In this document: in pieces, positions 13,311 through 23,893 of the stretch | How the letters are laid out: each line of letters opens with the position of its first letter | Position numbering within the stretch: the stretch's first letter is position 1 | Assembly (NCBI GenBank): GCA_013400115.1 | Contig: VXBP01008597.1 | Span: 682,001-746,000 of the forward strand | Origin: Rhinopomastus cyanomelas | Taxonomy: Eukaryota > Chordata > Aves > Bucerotiformes > Rhinopomastidae | DNA length: 64,000 nt | Direction: 5' to 3' | Notes under the pieces: model-generated | Databases searched by the model: none | What the model saw: the letters and a program-made list of their open reading frames with translations, nothing else | Told to the model about the DNA's origin: nothing | Position numbers and translations under genes: made by a program

Positions 13311-13416
13311 AGTCACTAGAATCCTATGATGTTAAGAATATTGTGCAATTATCCCTATGGTATTAAAAAATTAACCACAACCATTTCCTTTCGGTACCAG
13401 TACTTAAGCTTATTGT

Positions 13417-13488
13417 AGAATCATAGAATCATTAGGGATTGGAAGGGACCTCGAAGGGTCATCTAGTCCAATCCACCTGCCACAGCTT
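13417..13488 (-). mobile_element. CR1 LINE 3' tail, young group
   Basis: 'agaatcatagaatcattagg' is followed by 'gattggaagggacctcgaag' and 'ccacctgccacagctt'. It belongs to the AATCATAG-tailed version of the low-divergence CR1 group. Only about 72 bases remain. Confidence 0.88.
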
Positions 13489-14276
13489 ATGGTGCAAGCT
13501 AAGTTATTCTACCACCAGTAAACATGAACCAGGCAAGGGCATATATTTAAAAGTTGGATCTTAGTAGGGCAAGTGTTTTCATTTGTTCATGAAATGAGTG
13601 CTCTGTACTAGGAATGGATTCCTAATACAAACTGACTGCTACATTTCTCTTAGTTTCAAGTAAGTTACTTCTTCTCATTCCAAAATCAGTCTATAAACTC
13701 CTGTGCAGCTATGACTCACCTTCCTAAACTATTTGTGCATCACTTTGTTTCAGACATCAAAATAAAGGACACTACAAACATACTGTTATTCTAAGAACTG
13801 CAAAATTTGCAAATTGTTCACACAGACAATTATGCCCAACCCACAGTTTGACCCAGGTTACATGCAACATTTTGTTTCTTCCATTAAAGAGAGGTGCTAT
13901 GACATTATGTGAGTTTGGCTGCCTCAGTAGCTCGGTGCAAGCGCACTGGCATGCTCTGACAGGCAGAATAGATAACACAAAATCCAGGAGTTTCTCCTGC
14001 CTCTCCCTCTGGCTAACATGATGGATCATAAGCATTTTTCAGTGCAGGATGAAAAACTGAAATACTAGCCAGTAGAAACTGCTGAATCTTCACTTGGAGG
14101 ACTGATTTCCAAACAGGGGGCAGCTACCTGTACCTGGCTGGCCACAAATCAAGTATTTAGGAAGCAGAAGTTGGATGTTATCAAGTTGGATGATATTTGA
14201 GCCTTCAAGCATTAAATGTATCACTTAGCTCTTCTCCTTTCCTGAATGCAGCAAAAACCTTCCTCTGTATTTTCAA

Positions 14277-14447
14277 ATCACAGAATGTTACAGGTTGGAA
14301 GGGACCTTGAAAGATCATCTAAGTCGAACCTTCCTGTGCTGGAGCAGGGTAAGCCTACAGTACTGTCTCAAGATGTCCTAAATGGGGTTTGAACCCATGA
14401 CCCCACAAATTCAGAGTCCCATGCTCTACCAACTGAGCCAACCTTAC
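14277..14447 (-). mobile_element. tRNA-Lys-derived SINE with a CR1 3' tail
   Basis: Read on the minus strand, the element begins with a tRNA-like head (14447 to about 14375). It has an intact A box (TGGCTCAGTTGG, 14440-14429), a B box (GGTTCAAACCC, 14395-14385) and a perfect 5-bp T stem (ATGGG/CCCAT). The run GTAGAGCATGGGACTCT followed by GGGTC...GGGTTCAA matches tRNA-Lys(CTT), but the anticodon loop reads CTCTGAA and the anticodon and acceptor stems no longer pair, so it is not a working tRNA. A short linker follows, then about 75 bases of CR1 3' end finishing in ATTCTGTGATTT. This head-plus-LINE-tail design is that of CR1-mobilised SINEs described in turtles (tRNA-Lys type) and zebra finch (TguSINE1). 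An independent tRNA pseudogene next to a CR1 tail is the alternative. Confidence 0.75.
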
Positions 14448-16365
14448 CCATATTTCTTTCTCTTTGTCCTCATACAAGCCTCTAACTCCACTAGGAGCTG
14501 CTCTTCTTGTTGCCCTTTTGTTCTCTTCTGATGCCTCTGAGCCTGCAGGTTCATGTAAGAGCAACACCTTCATTCCTTTCCTACTAACACATCTCAGCTG
14601 CGCAGTTTGCCAACAGGGAAGAGCAGCCTCTATCTTGCTTCTGGCTAGCTTTTATTGTTCCCTACAATGTCTTTTATTATACATTATTCTGAAGCAGTAT
14701 TTCTTTTACCTTGAGCGTAGTTTGCCTTTTACAAAGCTGCAGCATGTTTATGACACTAAAGAATGTATAATGCTCCAGATAAAACCTGCATATGAGAACA
14801 CAGTATTTAAGTACTTACAGGTCAGGAAGCAATAAAGTCAAACATAACAGAAAAAAAGGAGGAAGAAAATACCAGAAGTAGAAAACACTATGGTGTGCCT
14901 GCATGTAAAGTTTTATGTGATAGTAAGATTTGTTTTGTTGTCTTGTCAGATGCTACTGTGGTGAATTACACATCCTATGCTACTCAGAAGCTACTCAGTG
15001 CCAAGGTATCTGGTGGGATGTGCTTTGGTCATGTCTTAGCCTTGGCTAGCAGGTATTGTACTGTGCTGTGACTGAGATACCTCGGCACATGGGGAAGCAC
15101 CTCCCTATGGCAATTATCAGTTCTGGGTCAGCCCTGTGTCTCTTCCACCCTTTATGACTTTGGGGTATGGGCATATATTTTTAGACTTCTTTATGCGTCT
15201 GTCTCTAGCCAGAGATAATATGAGCATGAATAAGCAATAATAATGCAATCAGACTTAGAAAGCTGTATAAACAATCCATTAGCTAACAGAGCTTAATTAG
15301 GCTCAAGTGTCCTGACCCGCTTTGCAGACCTTCTCTGGGGTAACAAACTGCTGGCAGCTGCAGAAAGTCTTTTCAGTTTGGTATCATTGGGCTGTCAGGA
15401 CTGACGTAGAAGGCAAGTTACTTCAGATATTTCTCTCTTTTATGTGAGTCATTTATTCTGTTTCAGCTCTATGCAGAGGCCTTATAAGCAGATTGAGGTA
15501 GACCCTTTCTTCAAGGCCTTTCTCAGAGCAGAGCAAGTGCAGGGGAGCACAGAGCAGTAACCGAGGGAGAAAACCTCAGCTACTGTGTCACGTAGGGCCA
15601 CAAGAAGCAAAGGTACTCTGGAAAACCTGTAGTCATCCAGGCACAGAGAAGCAAGGCCATAAGGAAGCACTATGGAACTGTGGGCAGAGAGTGGAAAGCA
15701 AGGGTTTAAGGTGCTGTATCTAAATGGAAAAATGACATATTTAATTTCTTTGAAATTTTACACCAGGACAGGAGACAGTGAGTTCCTTCTCATATTTATA
15801 TGGAACCTCCTACTTTCCAACAAGCTACATGTGTTCTGTTTTCTGAGACTGTATGGTCTTCCCCCTCATTCCCTTACAAGTATTGAAGGGATGACAGGTC
15901 TCACAAGACCTATAGTGGTTTCAAAATCTGTTCACTAAATCTTACTTTGTTTCCCCATTTTCTGAACTTTTGTTCAGATGGCTTCTGAATTGACATGAAT
16001 TTTAGCATTTATACTTTTATGTGGAAAGAAAACACAAAGCTTAAATGTACAGCTTGTGGAAGAATACCTCTTTGAAAAAAATCACATCCCCAAAGTTTTG
16101 TATTGAAAGCAATCATGAACAACCACTTCTCTAACTCTATTCCACTCATGAGCTCTATTATATTCCCTCCATTGTTTCTGTTCTCAAACTCAGGAGACCC
16201 GGTTTATGCTGCTGCTTCTCACCAATAAGCTGTTGTGTATCTCCAGTCATCCCTGGTCACTCCCCCATTCCTTTCCCTTTTCAAGAAATGAAGACCTGAA
16301 ATGAATGTTAAGAAAATTTTGAGAGGTAGAACCAGAAAAACCCATGATGTTCAGCCTTCAACAAG
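14448..16365. other. Anonymous sequence
   Basis: A 123-codon plus frame (14464-14835) begins at the edge of the SINE and shows no family resemblance or splice context. No other repeats were seen. Confidence 0.4.
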
Positions 16366-16409
16366 GACACAACTTCAACGTTGTGTCACTTCAACACAGT
16401 GACACAACG
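16366..16409. repeat. Two overlapping, mutually exclusive hairpins
   Basis: GACACAAC (16366-16373) pairs with GTTGTGTC (16380-16387) around a 6-base loop. The overlapping arm CGTTGTGTCACT (16379-16390) pairs perfectly over 12 bp with AGTGACACAACG (16398-16409) around a 7-base loop. The middle arm can form only one of the two at a time. No gene or repeat family accounts for it. Confidence 0.85.
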
Positions 16410-16852
16410 ATGTTTCTGGAGGTTTTTTTTTCATTTGCCCCAAGACACTTGTACGTAGGCTCTGCCTCCCTGTTGTATTTGCCAGTTTGTTAGGCAATTT
16501 CTTAGTGAATTAGCAGTCTCCATCCTAACACATCTCTTGAGGTCCCTGTGTCGAGCAAAGGCTGTAGGAAAACACATTGCATTATTTCCCTCATTTGTTT
16601 GTTGCATCTTTTTCCAGTTCAGTTGCTTTCTAGGTCTCATGTTTATCTCTTCTGTAGAAGAAGCGTACAGCCCATTTGTATCAGTAAAAGGTGTATTCCT
16701 TGGCACTGCTTTTCTTTCCAATTACCCTCTTTCAACAGGGGAAAAGTTAGGTGGTAGGATCTGTATTTTGAACTGTGGTATAAAACATGTATGAACTAGA
16801 ACCAGGACTTCATGAAGAAGGACTTTGTGTGCACACCTGGTTTATGTATCAG

Positions 16853-17070
16853 AGAATCACAGAACATTAGGGACTTCAATTGGACCTCATCTGGTCCAAT
16901 CCCCCTGTCGCAGCAGGATCACCTAGATCAAGTAGCACAGGAACATATCCAGGCAGCTTTTAAACATGTCCAGAGAAGGAGACTCCACAACCCCCCTGGG
17001 GTTGGAACGCCTCTGTTCCAATCCCTTCATCATCGTCGTGGCTCTGGACTGGACTCTCCAGCATTTCTGG
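16853..17070 (-). mobile_element. CR1 LINE fragment with internal deletion
   Basis: Young-group CR1 on the minus strand. It runs normally from the octamer tail through 'gtccagagaaggagactcc' and 'acaacccccctggg', then jumps at about 17001-17025 to the 'catcatcgtcgtggctctgg...ctctccagca' block. In the full-length layout (compare the copy at 23251) that block lies about 260 bases further upstream in the element. The middle is therefore missing. Confidence 0.85.
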
Positions 17071-17703
17071 CTACACCACCTGTGATATAACTGCATCCAT
17101 AGCCAGTGGTAATTTAAGTCTGTCAAAGTCCTAACGAATAAAAAGAACATGCTTAGCCTAGACCCACCATCTAGGAGTTGTTTTTATAACTCCAAAGGTG
17201 GTTTATTAAATTCAACAGTGACTATCTAGTATGACTGAAGTATGACTGTAGAACTCCTGAAGTAATCACAGAGATGCCAGATAACAACATGAAGTCATGA
17301 AAATGTCTTAGAGAGAGTCATAGTCCTCCTACTTTAATAGTCTACATGACAGTCTGAAATACCGCTTGTCTTCCTTTAGCCTGAGTGAAGAGAATCGCGT
17401 AGCCAAGTGAATATAAATCTCTCTGGTTGCTGTTGACTTCTCAGTGATTGTCACAGGCAAGTTGCAGGAACATGGTGTTGAACACAGAGCACTGCCTATG
17501 TAAGTCATATGAGCCCAGGTGAATAAATAGAACCATTTTACCCAAGCTGACAAATTTGATTAATTTCTAAAGTCTTGTATTTTCATTTCTTTCTAACAAT
17601 TAATTATGTAGTGTCTCTCTACAAAAAGAAAACTATATAGTGCATATATGCTGCTGTATATTCCAAGCTACTGGGACAATGCTTAACAATTGTGTGTTAG
17701 CTA

Positions 17704-17846
17704 TCACAGAATCACAGAACATTAGGGATTGGAAGGGACCTCCAAAGATCATCTAGTCCAATCCCCCTGCCAGAGGAAGATCACCTAGAACAAGTCGCAC
17801 AGGAACACATCCAGGTGGGTTTTAAACGTCTCCAGAGAAGGAGACT
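17704..17846 (-). mobile_element. CR1 LINE 3' end, young group
   Basis: About 143 bases of CACAGAATCACAG-tailed CR1. It includes 'gattggaagggacctccaaa', 'caagtcgcacaggaacacat' and 'gtctccagagaaggagact', where homology stops. Little divergence from the copies at 28994 and 30342. Confidence 0.9.
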
Positions 17847-20469
17847 ATGTCCTGCTTTAGTTTGCCCAGCAAGTTTCATACAAAACCAAATAGATTCCTA
17901 TCTCAGTTTCTGTCATAATCAATAACATCATGTTAACATTTCTTTCTTTGAGGCAATATGTATTTTGAAAAATCAGAAGACTGGATCTACCTTTTTAAGT
18001 GGTACTTACTGAATTGGAAACTATGCAGCAACTCTAGTCTTACATATGCATATCTTTCTACATATGCACAACATTATCTAGTCAAACATACTAGTTCTAG
18101 TGTTAAGAACTGCTATCAAAATTGTTTTCCTTCTTAACAACTAGCTACTACTCTGATTGTCAGAATGAAGATCATTCTCATTAAACCTGTCTGAATCGAT
18201 TTTGAGCCTTTTAGTCATACGAGTAAAAGGCAACTGTGCCCAGAGCAATATATATAATTAAAACACGGGGCAAACCACAATGCCCCATGAAATAAAGCAC
18301 CAAATCAAGTCCCAGATGCTTTCTGCTAGTCAAAGAATAAAATTGAGCTCTAGCCGTGAAGATATGTTCGAGTGTGTGCAGATCTAAAAGCAGAGAATTC
18401 TTTTTACATCATCATGTGCTGCCTGAATGTCAACTGCTACATTTAAAATACCACAAGTCTCATTTTACCTAATTTAATTGGATACTCTCTATAACACAGA
18501 ACAGTGCAATCAATCTGAGATATCATCTGTGAAACAGGAAGAAAACCCAAGAGACTTCGCTGATGGGAAAAAGGATAGCTCAGGATACATCTGAATGCTT
18601 CTGCCTTTACGGCACAGACCGCAACTTTTCAGCACCACAACTAGGCTGAAGTTAACTTTGTCTTTTGCATCTTGTTTTCAGAAACTGGCTCACCATCAAT
18701 ACTCTCTTGGTGCTTAAGTGGCAGGCCATCACTGGGCATGTTCTCTGGGGAACTTCCAGGCAGTAGGCAGAATGTACATTCCTGCCTTCACCCAGCCTGT
18801 GGCTCAGCCTAAGGGTCTTTTACACACCTGGTGTCATAACGCTATATGCAAGCAGATAGCTTCATTAACCATCATGTGCCTTTTACTTTGATGATAACTT
18901 TAATTAAATGTGATATAGCCAACATCTTCAGGGGCAGGACCTAAGAAAACAAAAGTTACTTCTCCCCATTCCTCCAAACATATTGCAGTAAAGTATATTA
19001 CGTGGATGAAATATTTTTTAAAAGGAAAATTGTTTCTGAACAGGTGCCTATGTAAAGAGGTCATATGTTAGGGTCAAAACCTGGGAGGGATTTTGTCCTC
19101 TAAAACAACTGTGCTTTATGGAGGCTATTTCCACATGCAGGCTATTTTTGCAGCATGTCCCAGCCTGTAGCACCTCACATATCCAGGGTTTGACATTGGA
19201 GCCCAGCTGGAGTGGAGCCCAGGCAATTCCCACCCCCTTCTGAGGAACAGGCTCTCAAAGAGTCTACAAAGATGCTCTGATACTCTCTAAAAGATCTTCA
19301 ATGAGCATCAGTTTGCAAGAAAGTACAAGGCTCCAGAGCGATGCTTTTCAGCCACACTGAAACACCTAAGTCTGCAATCAGCCTCTCCTATGGGAAAGCA
19401 AAGTTAAAAAGGGCCAGTAGTATCAGAAATTTAAGGGTATGTGTACTACTTGTCTTTCCATTGTGCATCATTAGTTTCCAGCACATACTTTTTCTCTTGG
19501 CAAGTAACACTTTAGTTTTAATAAAGCCTATGGTGCCAAGCTTTCTAAATAGTCATAAAGAGAGGACGATCCCCATAGGGGATGACAGCTGTAGTGTGCA
19601 GCAGATGCCAGTGAAAATCTGTGTTCATCTGTCACTTCATCTTTCTGGCAAGACTCCAGGCAATTAGTGATAACAAGATGCCACTGAACAGAATATGTAA
19701 TCCCACCATGTTCATATATACATTCCTCACAGGGATCCAATTGACTGTCCTCAGCTCATGCTGATGTGGATTGAACAAAGCACAGGTCTTGCCTATTTCA
19801 TTGTGAGCCAGATTATCTTTCTGATGGAAGGCCAATAAACTCTGAAAGACAGCAACCACATAATGATCGTTTGAACTTGGTATATTAGGACACAGAGATG
19901 GAAAGAAGTGATGTACTGATCGATACCATTTTAATTTCTTGAGCTCTTTGCAGAAGATTCAGAAGAAATCTGAATGTAGCCAAGCAGCTACATTGTAGGA
20001 TGTGAGGTCTGTAACATACAGATTTGTTTTTGTAAAAGTCAGTCCATTCTCTAACCCATTCACTGAATAACAGGCTTGTGCAAGGGGAGGGTCCTACTTT
20101 AACACAGAAATAATCCTCTGATACATTAGGAAAACAGAGAAACATATTAAGTATGCAAGATAGACCTTAAGCTATGTTTTCTGTACTACATAAAACCCTG
20201 GGTGTTGGTTGGATGCTCCTAGATGTTAAGAGGAACCACAGAAGAGACTTTTTTTTGGTGAATCTAGCTAAAACACTTTAATCATAGAAAGAACACACAA
20301 AAAGAAAGAGGTAATTTAGCTCCTATGACTGACGCCTTCTCAGTGAAAATATATTTACAAATACTCCTTCTTAAGATTTTTCTTGCTTCACTCATACCTC
20401 TGACACTCAATGTCCCATTTACATGGTGGGATTGTTTTCTTCTCCCAAGTAGCAAGAGATATAACAAGA
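17847..20469. other. Anonymous AT-rich sequence
   Basis: No CR1 in 2.6 kb. The frame 19341-19667 (plus, 108 codons) looks like chance. Nothing else to report. Confidence 0.4.
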
Positions 20470-20675
20470 AGAAATGGCCTCAGATTGCACCAGAGGAGAT
20501 TTAGACAGCATATGAGGAAGAACTGCTTCATTAAAACTGTTATCAAACATTATAATATGTGGAGTCACAAACTCTGAAGATATTTAGAAGACAGGTGATC
20601 CTGCTGTTGCAGGCGGATTGGACTAGATGATCTTTTGAGGTCCCTTCTGATCTGTTATGATTCTATGATTCTATA
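20470..20675 (+). mobile_element. CR1 LINE 3' end (plus strand)
   Basis: The upstream half is diverged 'gattgcaccagaggagattt...gaagaactgcttcatt', corresponding to the coding end of CR1. It is followed by 'ggattggactagatgatctt', 'gaggtcccttctgatctgtt' and the octamer tail ATGATTCTATGATTCTAT. It abuts a second plus-strand CR1 tail. Confidence 0.82.
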
Positions 20676-20774
20676 GTGTCTAGGGACATGAATTAGTGGT
20701 GACCTGTCAGTGCTGGATTAGTGGTTGGGCTTAACGATCTTAAAGGCTTCTTCCAACAAAAATGATTCTATGAT
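20676..20774 (+). mobile_element. CR1 LINE 3' tail, older subfamily, abutting the previous copy
   Basis: 'gtgctggattagtggttggg' followed by 'taacgatcttaaaggcttct', 'tccaac' and a final ATTCTATGATC. It is typical of an older CR1 3' end. It starts exactly at the tail of the preceding CR1 with no spacer. Confidence 0.78.
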
Positions 20775-21073
20775 CACTATTAATTAATTTTCAAAATTGT
20801 GAAAAGAAGGTTAAAAAAGAAATTAAAAATTTACAATGTATATGTAACAAATATTTGTAAGTTTTGTTCATTTATATGAATGTTCTGATCTGAGAATGAT
20901 GGTGAATCTGTTCTGAATATCACAGTTAGAAAGAGTTCTTCAGGATCCCTAACTGTCTGAACCATCCAGACAGCTGAGGAAGAGAGACTGCTTCTTTCAG
21001 AGGTACCATTTTGCCCTGAGCTAAGAACATGCAGTTCAGCAGACGCATGGAACACAATCTTCCTGAACAATAC

Positions 21074-21114
21074 CTTAACTGGAATTTCATCACCAAAACT
21101 GCCCATATACAGTC
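21074..21114 (-). CDS. Weak candidate coding exon (minus)
   Basis: The acceptor CTAACCTGTTTTCAG (AG at 21116-21115) is strong. The open frame after it (LYMGSFGDEIPVK) meets a fair donor AAG|GTATTG at 21073-21072, giving 41 nt, phase 1 in and phase 0 out. If that donor is not used, the same frame stays open to a stop at about 20831, a total of some 94 codons, as a terminal exon would. No polyadenylation signal is obvious beyond the stop. Confidence 0.18.
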
Positions 21115-22408
21115 CTGAAAACAGGTTAGTAATGATAACTTAATAAGCCATTAACTGTGACTGTTTTTTAGCAATACAGAGCATCTGAACAATTTGCATA
21201 CTCAGAAGGTCCTATAACCCCATACCATCCACAAAATGAAAACTCAAATCCAGGAGCAGCAATGTATTGAGAAACCAAGAGAACTGCAAAGTCCATTAGT
21301 AGTCCACTTAAAACTAAAACTACTGAAGAGCAGCCTAGTCAAAGTCCAAACAAAAAAAAAATAAGAAAAAAGCCTTACAAATGCAAAGTTCAGTTTTTAT
21401 TGAAAGGATTAACAAAAATCAACAACATAAAAACAACCAACCCACCTACCTCTTCCCTTTGCTATGTGAATGCCTGGCTAGACATAACTACAAGAAGCTG
21501 TCTCATATACTCCCTGAAGGAAAGAGCCATGTGTATCTCTTCATTAGATCTAAGCCCCAGAATCAAAATAGCACTGAAAAACACGGGTCCCAGTGAACTT
21601 GTCTCTGAATTTAGAGATAATATTCTTGTTAAATGAGGAGTTAACTACCATTCAGAAATGTTTTTCTCCATTTACAAAGCCGTACCAGCCTGCTAATAAA
21701 AGGCTGTTAATGGATCGCAGCAGTTATAATTACAATTGCATGAGCAGCAATCTGGAAATTGATTTCCAAAGATGACGCTAATGCCTCAATCAATAAAGTA
21801 TATTATATGCCTAGGAGTGAAAGAAGTAGATGAGTTAGCATTGGAGTGGATGACGTTTTGCAAGAAAATGAACACTAGATAAGAACATAATCTGTTAGAG
21901 AGCATTTCCTCTCAGTTCCTGGTAATATTTATGACATTTTCAGTCCCCTTGTGTGACACCTCTCTTTGTGGAAAATTGGGTATGATCTTCTTTGAGTGGC
22001 TACTGACAATATGTCCTTCAGCGATCAAGCCATTACAAGGAAATGATAGTTACACTCTCTTCTTTTTTCATAAATGGATGTATTTTTTGTTGTGCACCTA
22101 TCTTTGCAATTGTCAAACTTACTCCCCTCGTAATGCATGTAGCAGTTGTGAATCTCCACCTGGACTTTAAATCTAAAATGCTTAAGATAAAGAAAATTGC
22201 ACTGTTGGCAGTTTTGAGCCTTTTCAAATTTTTTTTCTGAGTGTTTCCAGTGAACAATCCATTTTATAGGAACTTACTTCAGAAATTAAATATCAGATTG
22301 GATACAAATTCACAAGAATGCCTAAGCTCTATATATTGTTGTCCAAATCTGCTTGAGATGCGTGATGGTCTTCTCAGTTCCACAAATATTTTTTCTTTTT
22401 AGAATTTA

Positions 22409-23003
22409 ATGAAGAAGTGTGACCAGCATGTCAAGGGAGGTGATTCTGTGACTCTACTTCTCTCGTGAGACCCCCCATCTCAATTACTGCATTCAGCTCT
22501 GGAGCACCCAACATAAGAAGAACATGGACTTATTGAAGCAAGTCCAGAGGAGGACCACAGAGCAAGGAAAAGGCCTCAGAGAGCAGGAGCACCTTCCCTC
22601 AAAGAACAGGCTGAGAGTTGTGATTGTTCAGCCTGGAGAAAAGGTGGCTCTGGCAATGCTTTATAGGAGGCTTCCAGTCATGAAATGGGACCTGCAGGAA
22701 AGACTGGGAGGAACCTTTTATGAGGGAGTGAAGCAATAGGATGAGGGGTAGCAGTTATAAATTGAAAGAGGATAGATTTAGATTACATGTATGGAGAAAA
22801 TTCTTCACTGTGAGTATGGTTAGGCACTGGAACAGATTGCCCAGAGAGGCTGTGGATGCTTCATCCTGGAAGTGTACAAGACCAGGCTGGATGGGGCTTT
22901 AAGGAACCTGGTCTAGTGGAAGCTGTCTCTGCTCATGCAAGGGGCTTGGAACCAGATGGTCTTTTAAGGTCTCTTTCAATTCAAACTATTTTATCATTCT
23001 GTG
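22409..23003 (+). mobile_element. CR1 LINE, 5'-truncated, old and heavily mutated
   Basis: Plus-strand CR1 covering the post-RT coding end and 3' UTR: 'gaagaagtgtgaccagcatg', 'tgcattcagctctggagcac', 'gtccagaggaggaccacag', 'gcactggaacagattgccca', 'gaccaggctggatggggctt' and 'aaccagatggtcttttaagg'. It ends in ATTCTGTGAAAA. Frames are short and broken (22524-22739 and 22856-23053 are the longest), and the sequence no longer encodes an intact segment. Confidence 0.9.
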
Positions 23004-23250
23004 AAAATGTTTCATATATTATCTTGAATTTAAAAAAATCTCATAGCAGTTAATTTCATTGAATTTTTGTGAAATTCCACAATTTAGCATTCAGTGATTT
23101 TTTTTCTTGACACTATATTCACATGCAGTGAATGTGAAAACCATAAATGTTTTTAATCCATGGAAAGTGATAATTCCCCAATTTATTTCTGATTTATACA
23201 AGTGCAAGAGAATACAAATGCATGTAACTAAGGTTTTTTCTCCCTGTCTT

Positions 23251-23893
23251 AGAATCATAGAATCATTAGCGATTGGAAGGGACCTCAAAAGATCATCCAG
23301 TCCAATCCTCCTGATACAGCAGGATCATCTAGACCAAGACACACAGGAACACATCCAGGCAGGTCTTATACATCTCCAGTGAAGGAGACTCCACAACCTC
23401 CCCGGGCAGCCCCTTCCAGTGCTCTGTCACCCTCACTGTGAAGAAGTCCCTTGATATAGAACCTCCTATGTTCCAGCTTACACCTGTTGCCCCTTGTTCT
23501 ATTACTGGATGACATTGAGAAGAACCTGGCTCCATCCTCCTGACACTCACCCTTCAAATATTTATAAACATTAATGAGGTCACCCCTCAGTCTCCTCTTT
23601 TCCAGGCTAAACAGACCCAGCTCCCTCAGCCTCTCCTCATAAGGGAGGTGCTCCACCTCCTTCATCATCCTCGTTGCCCTATGCTGGACTCTGTCCAGCA
23701 GCTCCACATCCCTCTTGAACTGAGGGGTCCACAACTGGACACAATATTCCAGATGTGGTCTCATCAGGGCAGAGTAAAGGAGGAGAAGAACCTCTCTTGA
23801 TCTGCTAGCCACCCTCCTTCTGATCCACCCCAGGATGCTGTTGGCCCTCTTGGCCACATGAGCACACTGCTGGCTCATGGTCATCTTGTTGCA
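23251..23893 (-). mobile_element. CR1 LINE, young group, with pol C-terminal remnant
   Basis: A 643-base minus-strand copy from the AATCATAG tail up to the 'ctggctcatggtcatcttgt' block. A 172-codon frame (23884 to 23366) encodes the part of the CR1 polyprotein C-terminal to the RT catalytic core (MTMSQQCAHVAKRANS..., LLYSALMRPHLEYC, LPYEERLRELGL). A frameshift near 23440 moves the natural C-terminus (EHWKGLPGEVVESPSLEM) to another frame (23550-23329). It lacks the endonuclease, ORF1 and the RT active site, so it cannot move by itself. It breaks off at the same 5' point as the copy at 62716. Confidence 0.93.
23366..23884 (-). pseudogene. CR1 polyprotein C-terminal fragment
   Basis: The longest open frame in the window (172 codons). 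It is not a host gene: its whole length falls inside a CR1 copy, and its sequence matches the region downstream of the CR1 reverse-transcriptase palm. It carries the conserved LLLLYSALMRPHLEYCVQ and RATRMMKEVEHLPYEERL stretches. The upstream catalytic domains are missing through 5' truncation, and the real C-terminus is out of frame. Confidence 0.85.

Noticed and set aside
13722..13800. Exon ending at the perfect minus-strand donor GGAAG|GTGAGT near 13723
   Set aside because: All three frames leading into it are closed by stops within about 40 bases, so a coding exon is excluded. A non-coding exon remains possible but unsupported.
14375..14447. Functional tRNA gene (Lys, or Gln by its CTG anticodon)
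   Set aside because: The acceptor and anticodon stems do not pair and the head runs directly into a CR1 tail. It is a SINE head, not a tRNA gene.
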